From: Ceratorhiza oryzae-sativae
Lineage: Eukaryota > Basidiomycota > Agaricomycetes > Cantharellales > Ceratobasidiaceae
Direction: 5' to 3'
Length of the DNA: 64,000 nucleotides
Assembly (NCBI GenBank): GCA_030998015.1
Contig: JARWMV010000232.1
Location: 2,976,001 to 3,040,000, forward strand
Shown piece by piece: positions 24,553-35,829 of this stretch. How positions within the stretch are numbered: position 1 is the stretch's first letter; each line of letters begins with the position of its first letter. The notes beneath the pieces are model-generated. The model was not told where the DNA came from. It did no database searches and was given only the letters and a program-made list of their open reading frames with translations. A program made the position numbers and the translations under genes.

Positions 24553-26446
24553 ATGGCATTTGAACATTCTATCGCAAATAAAATCTTTGTTAACACAGCA
24601 GAGCAGGACGATCAGATCGAGTCTGTAACTGTTTTCCAGAACCGTGCTGAAATCAAGCGACGCATCGCACTTGGACTAAAGGTACGTTCGCCGCTTTGAA
24701 ATAATACTAAAAATCTCATGATTTCGATTTTTAGGAAGGACAAAACCAAGTGGACGTTGGAAGGCTCCCAACCTGTATCAGAGAATTCGATCCGTGTTGA
24801 GGGTACAGGCAACGCAGTTATATTAGATGTTGTCTACCATCGTCCTCAGGGCTGCCCTGGCTCAGTCAATCCTGATCCTGATGGTCTAGCTACGTGTCTT
24901 CATTTGACTCGCTTCGAAAGGAGCGTGAATTTGTTCAGGAGCAGAGCAACCTGCTCAGCTCCTATGGGAAGACCATGGACAACAAGAGCATCAACTTCAA
25001 AGAGATTGGTCACTTCCTTGACATGTTTACCCCTCGCAAGATCGCAATCGCGAAGCGAATACAAGAATTGGACGCCCTGATTGCCCAGGCTCAGCATGAG
25101 GTAGATAAGGCCCAAGCGAAGGTATACCTCGACAAGAAAGGAGTCGAGCCGGGCACACGTGTCAGCATAACAGTACTGGCTGAAGCTGACGGTCTTGCGG
25201 AACTAATGTTGATCTATGGTGATTCTAAGCTTTTTTTAGATCGGGATAATAGTTGACAGCTGTTTGCCTTTGGTTGTTTCGAACGCGGGCTGAACCTCTC
25301 TGTATGACGTACGGGCTTCGATCGCCAATTCACAAAGCGCAAAGTCGTCAGTAGCTCTAGACTATGGAGCGTCCATCACTCAAGCGACTGGCGAGGACTG
25401 GTCGAATGTCGTACTCACACTCTCAGCAGCACCTGCCCAACTAGGCGGAGACGTACCTAAACTTCACACCTGGCGAATCGGATTTCATAACAAATCCCCC
25501 ATTCCTATTACTTGTTCTGCTGAGCGAGAGTCAAGAGGCGGTCTCGATAGCTTCGAAGAGCCCAGCCACGTCAGGACGCGTGGAGGGTCGGTTCGACCAA
25601 TGGCAATTCGCTTGGCTAGGGCTGTTAATTTAGGTGCCCTCAACGCTACGTTTGACATATCTGGGCATAGCAATATTCCCAGCGATGGGGGTAGTCACAA
25701 AGTGTTGATAGCTGTGCTCGACTTAGCGGCTGAACTCAAGTGGATGTGTATCCCTCGCGAAAACCAGAACGTTTTCTTGGAGGTGGATTCAATTGAATGG
25801 CCCCAATGAAACGCATTTATTCACAGCTCAATCTACACAAGCGAGTTCACGCTTCTCCCAGGTGAGGCCAACGTATTCATGGACGATGATTTTGTATCCA
25901 AGAGCCGAATCCGAGCATGTATTTTCATAGTGCTTTGGCTGCGTTTGATTGATCCTTGCTCAACAGCATGCCACTCCAAACGATTCGTTCAAGGCTTCGC
26001 TTGGCATTGATCCGGCGCTTCAGGTCACTTATCCTTCAGCACGTACTCTGAAACACAACGAGTTCACAGGCTCCTATTTTTCGGTGATTGAGCACTCGAT
26101 CATCGCTCATACCCAGCGCATCGTCGTACGCAAGGCTCGCCAGTCGCCCGTTTCCGGACTACGCACCCTGGGTCACGTCCCTATCAGTGCCGACGCTAGA
26201 ATCAAGGTTAACGTGATTTCGCCTGACGGTCTGGGACCAGTTGTAGAAGACGGTGAAAACTCGAGTGGGAATAAGGTCTGGGTTTGGACGAGCGCCCAAG
26301 GAGTCCAAGTGCGCTGGGCAGATCCGGATGTAGATGGAGAAGGTACGGTTGAATGGGCGTGCAACGTGCGACCAATTGTTCAAATCCAGCTCGAGCTTGT
26401 GTGGGAAGTGAGCAGCCCGTCTGCGCAAAAATGGGAGACGCTGTAG
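24553..26446 (+). pseudogene. Decayed DUF4140/DUF4139 (mucoidy-inhibitor-A-like) gene
   Basis: The start MAFEHSIANKIFVNT and IESVTVFQNRAEIKRR mark the DUF4140 N-terminal domain. FLDMFTPRKIAIAKRIQELD is the coiled-coil middle. Later pieces (SITQATGEDWSNVVLTLS, QLGGDVPKLHTWRIGF, FTLLPGEANVFMDD, RIVVRKARQSPVSGLRTL, VEWACNVRPIVQIQLELVWE) mark DUF4139. The family is widespread in basidiomycetes and of unknown function. Here the order is preserved but the reading frame is lost repeatedly: shifts near 24785 and 24855, a TGA at 25291-25293 where the family has Trp (before TSLYDVR), and further stops near 25255 and 25807. The nonsense substitution and the number of lesions distinguish it from the single-base shifts seen elsewhere in the window. 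It is called a pseudogene, although some loss could be poor sequence. Confidence 0.75.
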
Positions 26447-27299
26447 GAGGATATGGTATTGTATCTACGCATACATTCAATTCGGCCACTTGTTGTGATC
26501 TAATTCTATCCAGGGCGCAATGCACAGGCCTCGACGTTGGTGGTGGAAGCATGGTCGAGTGGGCATGAGTTATAGAATTGAATTGAGGGTCGGGTTGGAA
26601 CTTGCTCGGCGGTCAGCGGTCCCACAGGACGAAGCTGGTGGATACTGCAGAATAGCGGATCGCATGGGTGTGTATCTCTCTGATCAAGCAGCTATCGAGC
26701 TATCGAACGTAACCCAAAATGATCGAGGCTGTCCTGATAAACTACAGGAAATTCATGTAATTTGCATATATCACGTGTTTGCTCTGCTGTTTCTATCGAG
26801 ATTTCACGGGCAACAATGCTTATCATTTGGAACGAAAACTTACAGATCTGAGTGAAAATCGCTTTCGATGGGGCCAAATGGCTTTGCGCGCCTGGTTACC
26901 AGCTATCTTAAAACTACCAGTATTCAGGACTGTCATCTGGTTCTCAGAACGCCATTTCAATTCACGAAGAACATATCTCCAGTCCCACTGCGATCGATTC
27001 GCGATAAATGGTCGCAAAAATTACTTCGGGATTAGGTACCCACTTGATGTATAAACGAAATGACAGAGCTTTGAACATGGTGCAGAAATGTCGAAATATC
27101 CCCATGTCATAAAATCTCCTGCTGGGGAGAAGTCACTACCGCGGGGAAGTCAAGCGGTTCACTTTTTAGATTACGACCGATCTGAGGAAATAAATTCGGA
27201 GAGCCAAAGGCGTGAAATATCAACCTGTCAATGAGAAGCGAAGCAATGCCGTTTACGTGGTTCAGTCGGCTACATCTGATGGATTGAATCGCAAAGGTT
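26447..27299. other. Gene-free stretch, 0.85 kb
   Basis: Between the DUF4139 remnant and the tRNA there are only short overlapping frames without domains. Nothing else is recognised. Confidence 0.4.
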
Positions 27300-27304
27300 A
27301 AAAA
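27300..27304 (-). terminator. RNA polymerase III terminator of tRNA-Gln
   Basis: Five T on the transcribed (minus) strand, eight bases after the tRNA 3' end, match the minimal Pol III termination signal. Confidence 0.7.
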
Positions 27305-27311
27305 GTGATTT

Positions 27312-27394
27312 AGGCACTATCCAGACTCGAACTGGAGTTAACGGAATGCTTAGTTAATCAGAATCCGTTGTGATAACCACTACACTATAGCGCC
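27312..27394 (-). tRNA. tRNA-Gln (anticodon CUG) with 11-nt intron
   Basis: On the minus strand the acceptor stem pairs GGCGCTA with TAGTGCC (one G-U), the D arm contains the A box TAGTGGTTA, the anticodon stem pairs ACGGA with TCCGT, and the T arm is TCCAG-TTCGAGT-CTGGA with the B box. The anticodon CTG is at 27359-27361. An 11-nt intron follows base 37 (about 27347-27357), the standard position for nuclear tRNA introns. The discriminator base is T, as expected for eukaryotic tRNA-Gln. CCA is not encoded. Confidence 0.92.
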
Positions 27395-27444
27395 TTATTC
27401 GACGCCGGGACTGGGACCATATTGTTCCCCCAATATTCGGATCC

Positions 27445-27471
27445 AAACAGATTAAACAGATTAAACAGATT
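27445..27471. repeat. 9-bp tandem repeat, three copies
   Basis: AAACAGATT is repeated three times perfectly just upstream of the tRNA-Gln gene. It is a simple repeat with no evident function. Confidence 0.6.
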
Positions 27472-27711
27472 CCTAACTCATTGATTGCATTCCATCAGTC
27501 GCTCGCCCTTTTAACGCGCACGAATGATACACATTCTTGATGCTAGCAGATTACAGGTGCATACACCGGCCAAGCACCTTCTCATAGTGTGGAGTCATTA
27601 GGCTTTGAAGACCTTGGATGGATATCAAGCATCTAATTCCAGAGCATGGGAGGTCGCATTGTTTGCTTATAGTTGCCGATATCTTTTCTCAGAAATTTAC
27701 GTGACAAGAAA

Positions 27712-29262
27712 TCAAGCCTTACTTGCACGAACTAACGCCTTTTCGGCTTCTACCCTGCCCTCTTCAAACCCAGCACTTGTTGACTGTTGTAGCGCTTGCT
27801 TAAAGAACCCCTGTGCTCCTTTTATGTCGGACTTTTTCTGCACCGGACTGGTTAGATTAAGTGTGCGCAATAAATATACTTCAACTTACCTCACTAAGCA
27901 TCCCTAGGTTATACACCAGCACGGCGAGCACAGATTCGCAGAGGGTAGTCGATTCATCCTCTGGTGTCTTGGTGGTTTTGGGCACAATTTCTCCCCTAGC
28001 TTTTTGCGCTATTGCTAGTCCCTTTTTTGCCCAGGCTGTCGCTTGCTCGATGTTTGCTTTCCTAGAAGAAGTTGGTGTCGCAAATATCTCGGCAAGATTG
28101 TTCATCAACATAGCACCTGGCCCTTTGTGAGTTTGTGTTTAAACTTAAACCCATGAACTAACCTCGACATCGATCATCGATGTTTGGTGTTCGACTTGCT
28201 GATTTGGAAGGCGTCAGGAGTATAGAAAGCGCTTGCAAATAGAGAGGCACAGCGTAACTGGAAGGTAAGGTTGGAATCGAATAGAACACGGAACAAATCA
28301 ACATACTCTGGTCTCCCTGTCTTGGAATAAAATTCAGCCAACCTCTCTAACACACTGCCGGCGTCAGTACGAGAGACCCATGAGGGCAGGGTTAACTCCT
28401 GTTTCGGTTCGTGGACATCACTCGTTTGAGGACTCAAGGTCGCTGCCGTCTCGGACTCTTCCTTCACCATCCTCAGAATCTCCTCAGCCCCAAATACCAA
28501 ATAACGTTCCTCATCTTCCTGTTGACCGAACCTCGCAGCGAGTTCGGCGAGTTTCATCGATAGTCCTACTGCACGCATACGTTCAGGTCCCGATAAAACA
28601 GGAGCTGGCGCAGGCGGTGGTGGCGCTCGGATAATGTCTGCAAATGCATGTGCATAGGTTTCGTATGCATCACGGAGGTTCTTTTGCTTCTCTAGGACAG
28701 AAGCCAATGCAATGGCAATGCCGCTAACTTTGAGATGAGGTTGCCCGCCCAAATGTTCGGGCGCAAGTGCTCGTGCTTTCTCCCATGCGCTGGTTCACTG
28801 AGTTTAATGATAGAATCATAATGGATGCAAGGGTACCAACCGGCGAAAGTAAGACTCAGATATTTTAAGTTCTCCTTGGTGTTCCGCCTTAACTGCAGAT
28901 CGTAGATCGCCCCTGAGCTCCTTCGGCCATGTTGTGAACGTCGAATAAAACTCATAGCTTCACTTTACTAAGGATTTCGATCTAGTGCTCCAGTGACGAG
29001 TGACTCACAGACCATACGATGTTACCCCGACCCCTATCACAATCAAACCAGTGAAAACTGTCGAGACTCGGCTGCCTGATTCCTGTTGAAAGGTAGAGTA
29101 TAGCTGAGCACCATTCACGGTTCTGGTCGTGCGATGAAGTCCGGATACGGCTGAAAAATGATATCTGTAGCAATAGGAGCGACTAGAGGTTCTATGTATA
29201 GTGGGGGCTAACTTGTTCCTCTGGAGGTTGTGGGTGCAAAATCGGATCTCAAGCGAGCTCAT
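27712..29262 (-). CDS. Mitochondrial TPR-repeat protein, frameshifted
   Basis: The ATG at 29262 opens a basic, Ser/Arg-rich leader typical of mitochondrial import, followed by one hydrophobic segment (VSTVFTGLIVIGVGVTSYG). The rest is helical and TPR-like: SESYFRRAWETARALAP, LASVLEKQKNLRDAYETYAH, CRGAMLMNNLAEIFATP, ATAWAKKGLAIAQKARGE, and a last exon with GAQGFFKQALQQSTSAGFEE. An upstream in-frame ATG at 29304 is an alternative start. Several introns are present. Around 28190 the frame breaks: the ORF ends KSNTKHR, whereas removal of one base gives KSTPNIDDRCRGAML, which joins naturally to the next exon. Probably an inner-membrane TPR protein of mitochondria; the partner is unknown. Confidence 0.75.
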
Positions 29263-29603
29263 AGTGACGCTAGCCGATCTCCTCAAATTAAGTAATTTAA
29301 ACATTCTTTAATATTTTTCAGAAATACCGAGTCTCTTTGATTGCCCTGGCATAGATATTAGCTTCGGAAGTAGGCTTAGCAGTTTGTACGGCCCGGTGGA
29401 AGTGAAGCGAAGCCGATCAAGCCATTTGAAATTAAAAGTCTAAACGACGTCATGGCAAGCGCTCGGCTCTTGTACTTGACCACGTCGACCGCACTAAAGC
29501 TGATTATATACCTACTACAAAGGCTGAATACAGGCGGGCTTTTTCGACCAAGTGAGCCATAAAAATGCACAAAATTATGCAATAAAATTGACGAATATCT
29601 AGA
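29263..29603. promoter_or_regulatory. Bidirectional promoter of TPR and UGGT genes
   Basis: Only 341 bp separate the divergent start codons, so both core promoters must lie here. I see no strong TATA box. No other feature is recognised. Confidence 0.5.
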
Positions 29604-32600
29604 ATGAGGTCTCTATCGGCCTTGAGTACCTTGGGAATTGCCTCGCTGGTTGCGGCAAACAATTTCTCGCCTCCCGTGAAAGTATCGCTGACTACTTCAT
29701 GGGCTGCTCCTTCTCTACTGCTTGAGATAATGTTAGTAAAGGCATACTTGCATTAAAAATAGCTAACGCGTCGGCCAGTGAGACCGCGACGGCGGAGTAT
29801 CCGGATCGTTATTTCGAGATCATTGAAGCTCTTACGAACCCTTCTTCAGGTGGACTGCTAGGCCCGATTACTGATACCGCTCGCAAGCCAAAATACGTTT
29901 ACCACACTGCCCTTGCTCTTCTCCAGCAACGTGGATTTCTGACTGAAGCGAGCGCGCTCTCCTCATTCGAAAAGAGCCTAGCGCTGCACTCTGCCGCGCC
30001 GAAAATCCAAGCATTCTATCAGCTATTTGGAGACACGTCTCGTTTGGACGAATGTGGCAGTTGGGTCGAGTGGGCGGGAAAGAAAGCATGTGGCCCCGAG
30101 GAAATTGAGGAACTCTTGAAGAATCCGGACTCTAGCGGTTTTGTCAGGCTCTTTCCATTCGACCACGTGCAAAAATCATTGGACGCGGAGTGCAACTCAC
30201 CTCTTGTGTTTTATGCTGCCCTTTCCTCTCAAAACTTTTACCCGCTCTACTCGTACTTGCACTCCAAGGCTACCCAATCTGACTTTTGCTACGTCATGCG
30301 ATATGCCCCTCCTAGAATTCCGTCCACACTGGACGAGAATGATCGGAACTCACTTTCAGGCTATGGCGTTTCACTCGATCTGAAGGTAAGGAGTTCGGTG
30401 GACTGTATACAAACGCTAATATCTGCATTTCAGAAAATGGATTATCTGGCGCTAGACGATCGTGGACCCCGCAGTCAAGGCAAACTTTCAATTGTTTTTA
30501 AAGATTATGCTTTTATTGACTCATGTCACACAGGGAACGAAGACAGCGAAGAGACCATAGAACAGAGTGAATGGGAAGATTATATTTCAACTCTGCTCGC
30601 CGAACATCCTCATCAAGACCTTGACCTGACTACTCCTCTAACTGAACCAGAAATTGCTTCACTTCCTTATCTGGCAACTCATCTCGTTACGGCCTCCAAA
30701 GAGCCACTCAAGGCATTGACCCACCTGTCGCAAAACTTCCCTAAACACGCCGTCTCTCTCGCTCGTCGTTGGGATGCCAATCGGACAGAGGAACTGAGCA
30801 CAAAATACAGCAAAATCGAGAGTGAGGTTCAGGCCAATGTGCACATGGTAGCGGGAGCTGGTAATATGGCATGGTTGAATGGTATGCATCTGCCCGAAAC
30901 TGACATGAACCCCTTGAGGTAAGTTTACGTCAAGGGTAACACGATCTGGGACTTACTTGAACCAGTTTGCTTCGACTATTCCGCCGGGAGCGGCAAGTGA
31001 TGGGTTCCCTTATGAAAACGGGCCTGACATCCGACCAAGCAATCCGCGTTCTCACCAACGGAAATATAGGGAAAGCTGCCACTCAAGCCAGCGCAACGGA
31101 CGGCATTTTCGACGCTAGCGATCGCTCAGAAGGCGGCAAAGCCATTGTGTGGTTAAACGACCTCGAAAAAGACAAGAGGTGAGCTGGGATTAACTTTGTA
31201 CTCACTGTTCCTAATACAATATATGTGTAGGTATGCTCGCTGGCCCACTAGCTTAAACGTGGTAAGTATTCGGTCGCCTGAAATGCAACACCTATCCTTA
31301 TAACATCTCAGCTTTTCCGTCAAATGTACCCTGGTCAATTCCCAACAATCCGCCGAAATCTACTCAACATTGTACTTGCTCTTGATCTTTCGCGCACGAG
31401 CAGCCTGGCGTTTATCACTGGACCAGCAAACAACATCATCTCGCGCATGCTCCCCTTTAGGTTTGGCTATGTTCCACTCTTGGAAACAGCTGAATCTCGT
31501 CAAGTTGCTCGGTTGATGGCGTTCATGTTGGAAAGCTACGGATTCGATAAGACTGTCCAGTTCTTCTCAATGGTACGCTGGCGTCGGGCCTTCTAGAGAA
31601 CGTGTAAGCTAAGGGTAAATATCCAGGCACTCACCCCGACCGACTGGGTCAATTTCAAAATCCTAGAGGCTGCATACGCGAATTTCGTTACTCAGAGCCC
31701 GCCAGATTCGGGCTCGGCGCCAGATTTTGCGAGTTTTGCAGTTGAACCCTTGCAGATCCAAATGATAGGCCATAAATTTGCACCAGAACCAGCTCTACAG
31801 GGAGCCGTGGACTATGCAAAGAGGTTGAGCCTTACCGCTGACTCCGGGTCAGGAAAAGGGCACGTGTTTGTCAATGGCAAGCACTTCGACTACGACGACG
31901 TAAGTTTCTAACAATGCAAAAGGGAAAAGATTTCAATCTCAGGCTTTCTATGCTCAGAACTTCCTAAGGAGCCTTCAAACCGAAATGGGCGCCCAGATTG
32001 CCTTCTTCCAGGAGCAAGTACGCGCAATCCTCTGCCATCACCTAACCAGACTGACAGACCTACCAAGCTGTATACTGGCTCCCTCGCGGACTCTGAAGCA
32101 ACAGACGTGTCAGTTTATATGTACGACCTCCCTACCACTGCCAAGCGCCGGAACAAGCACATCTACCCTTCCGGAAATCTAAAAGTATATGCGCTCGATC
32201 GCTTGTTTGAAGCTTGTCGTGCTACTAAACAGATCGAGAGCACGTTTGTTTACCCTGGTAAGGTGGCCTAAAGTGAGAAAAATATGCAAATTGAAGCAGA
32301 TATCACCTTGAATATAGCCGGCGACCACGCTGTGCCATTGTCGCTTTGGATCATAGGAGACATGGACAACTCGGAGACGCAGACCTTGATGATCGAGGCT
32401 TTGCGTGGAATGGTTGGTTTATATGTGAATCGAGTGTTAAATATGCCCCTTTGACGCAGACACTTGCAGGGAGAAGATGCCAAGTATCGCCTGGGCTACG
32501 TTCATTCCACAGGTGCTGAACCCGCGTCACATCCCTCGACTAGCCAACCGCTCGTATCGCCTCTACTCGCTAGACTTTCTGCCTCTGAGTCTTACGCGCA

Positions 32601-35600
32601 GTTCCCTCCGTCTGAACTCGCTGAGATCCTGGAGGAGGCCAAGAGCTTGACATCAGGAGACCCAGACCTATATGCGCAGGGCAGCCCCGGAATGATTAAT
32701 CTTAGCGGCCGCCTGACGGGAGTTACTACGGAAGGCGTGGATGCAGACGAATTCAAGCGAAACCTCCTCGCTGGAAATGCACTGTCCAAAGCAGTCGGGC
32801 TGCAGCCCGGTCAATGTGGATTGATTATTAACGGCCGCGTAAGTACACATGCTACCAAGTCAAACCAACGGCACGCTTGACAGTTGCCCATAGTTCATCG
32901 GGCCCCTCCGTGGCTCAGACTTTGTTGCCGCTGATTTTGAAGCGTTGGCTTCATATGAGTTAGCGAAGCGGGTCTCGCCTGTTGTCGCCGCTTTGAATGG
33001 AGTGCGTGAGGACCTAACACATCTTAGTAGGCAAGTTCGTGGCAGTACTAGTAGATTGTGGGAGGAGCTTATCTTGGCGTTTAGGCCAGAGTTTTCGGAC
33101 TTGGTTACTCGAGTGTCATCGGTTACAAGCGCTGTGCTTGTCCCAGATCCAAGTGAGGAAGGATTGTTCCAATCTAAGTCACCGGTTCGCCAGAGGATAT
33201 ACCAAGAGCTGCTGGGGTCAGAATGGTGGGCGGATCTTAGTCTATTGCTTGACGTTGTTTATTTAAGAGTTTTACCAGTACTTTCGAGATGGGCGACAAT
33301 TCCACCGCACTATTTCACGTAGGAATACTTTTAGATCCCCTCAGCGAGCACGCACAAAAATGGTCGAGTATCATCGAGGTAAGTAAAAATTCTTTCTTTC
33401 ATGGCTTGCTAATGCCCTGCTGCTTTAGTGGCTTGTCACCATTCCTCAAACCCATGTCCACGTCCGGCTAAACCCTTCGACACAGCAAACCGAGGTACGA
33501 TATTCGGCAGATTTTTTAGGCTTCACACTCAAAAGCACTCGCTCAGATGCCTCTGAAACGATTCTATCGTTACAAAATCCATTCACACCTGACTTTCGAC
33601 GAAAATGGGTGCGCATACATGTTCATTTAATGGCGCTTGAGCCACACTAATAGACCCTACAGACATGAAATTCGCGAGCCCGTTCAGTTCCTCGGCCTAC
33701 CGATCGAGCCAATTTACACTCTTGCCATGGACGTATCTCCAGCCTGGCTGGTGCGGCCTTATATTTCTGAAGCTGACCTCGACAATATACATCTCGCTTC
33801 GCTCCCTGACTTCAAGTCTGGAGTCGAAGCTGTTTTCCACCTGGATCATCTTGTGATCGAGGGGCATGCTCGAGAATCAGCCACAAATGCGCCACCCCGC
33901 GGGTTGCAACTGCAACTGACAACAGAAAGCGGAAAGCCAACAGCCGATACACAAGTTGTAGCCAATCTAGGATACTTCCAATTTCGCACAGGCCCCGGAG
34001 CCTTCCGTCTAGAAATTCGACCTGGACGTGGGCGTGAAGTGTATGCTATCGAAAGCGTTGGAAATGACGGTTGGAATAGCGGACACGTCAACAAAACCGG
34101 TCCGGAGATAACGCTGACCAGCTTTGAGGGTCACACGATTTATCCGAGGATGGTGCGACAGCCCGGAATGGAGGCAGCCGATGTGCTTGCAGAACCTGAG
34201 AAAACGGAGAGCGTGTGGTCTCGGTACGTTTCGGATCACCATCTTGGGTCATGCTCTGACCTTGGCACGTAGGGTCACCTCTCTATGGGGATCCAAGTCT
34301 GCAGAGGTCGAGGCTTCAACTAAGCAAGCCGATATCAACATTTTCACCGTTGCATCGGGCCTGCTCTATGAGGTTAGTGCGCCGATATCCCAGTGAGTTG
34401 GGTTACTGAAAGTACCGGAACACAGCGTTTCGTTTCGATCATGATCCTAAGTGTCATGCGAAACACCAAGGTAAGCTTCACACAAGGTCCTAATTCCCGT
34501 CTATTAACTTTTGATGTAGTCGACAGTCAAGCTTTGGTTGATCGAAAATTTTTTGTCCCCCTCATTCTTAGTGAGTACAGTCGAGCATTAATTGATCCAC
34601 AGCAACTTAATGGATGCACAGGAATTTATCCCTCACTTGGCAACAAAATACGGCTTCCAATATGAGCTTGTAACGTACAAATGGCCATCCTGGCTCCGCG
34701 CACAGAAAGAAAAGCAACGAGTTATCTGGGGATACAAGATCCTTTTCCTCGATGTGCTCTTCCCTATGGACCTAAAAAAGGTTATATTCGTCGACGCAGA
34801 TCAAATTGTGCGCACCGATCTAAAAGAGCTGGTCGACTTGGACTTGCAAGGGGCTCCTTACGGGTACACACCGATGGGTAGGCTAAATCTATATTTAAGC
34901 CTTTTGGCATCTGCTCACTCGACAAAGGTGACGACAATGAGGCGATGGAGGGATTCCGCTTTTGGAAACAGGGATACTGGAAAGATGCACTTCGTGGAAA
35001 GCCATATCATATCAGGCAAGCGCATATATCCACGAAACCACGTGCCTTGCTCATCTATTACCCTCAGTGCCCTCTACGTCGTCGACCTTGTTCAATTCAG
35101 AAAGGTTGGACATATCCAACTCTGTTTTTTGGTATTCTTACCACCTGAATCACCAGATGGCTGCAGGAGATAGGCTGCGTGGTCAATATCAAGCGCTGTC
35201 CCAAGATCCCAACTCTCTTGCGAACCTTGATCAAGGCAAGAGTGGTTTTTGTTGATTCATAAACCCAACTAAAAGCGTCCTCTCAGACCTACCCGAACAA
35301 CATGCAGGACCAGGTTCCTATCGTAAGTCGCTTAGACCCCAGCTTTATGAAATTCTAAGCCGGGAACCTTTGCACAGTTTTCTCTTGATAAGGACTGGCT
35401 ATGGTGCGAGACGTGGTGTGAGTGTTCCAGCCTGTTCAGTGCTTGTCGCGTTATTTATGATCGTGCTTAGGCGATAGCGCAAGATTGAATCGGGCCAAGA
35501 CCATTGACCTGTGTCAAAACCCGTTGACGGTGCGTCCTTTTGTAGCCCAAATAACCGTGCGCTTGCTCAATCCGGTGTAACAGAAAGAGCCCAAGCTAGC

Positions 35601-35829
35601 GAGGGCTCGGCAAATCCCCGAATGGACATCATATGACAATGAGATTGCAGAATTTGCACGCAGTCTCGCCGATGTCGGGAAGCTAAGATCGAGGGCTATA
35701 TCTGGATCGGTGGATGCGCTTGCCAGTGTCGGCAAGAAGGCGCCCGCTAGTGAGCAAACACCCGCAGGCACACCAGAACCTCCGTCAAGCGAGGCTCATG
35801 CGGGCACGAGGAGTTGTAAGCACCGCTAG
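29604..35829 (+). CDS. gpt1: UDP-glucose:glycoprotein glucosyltransferase (UGGT)
   Basis: UGGT reglucosylates misfolded N-glycoproteins in the ER lumen so that calnexin can rebind them. ATG 29604 begins a signal peptide ([20 protein letters not shown]). Long thioredoxin-like sensor domains follow, with [32 protein letters not shown] and [15 protein letters not shown]. The C-terminal GT24 catalytic domain runs from about 34400: [59 protein letters not shown] then DQIVRTDL (the DAD metal/UDP-binding motif), [11 protein letters not shown] and [12 protein letters not shown]. About 15 introns are present, two with probable GC donors (35016 and 35236). As read, the frame ends at TAG 35827-35829 (CKHR). 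One base more in the GGG at 35802-35804 would end it as HEEL at TAA 35817-35819, the expected ER-retrieval signal. A second one-base shift is suspected at 35292-35294. Confidence 0.93.
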
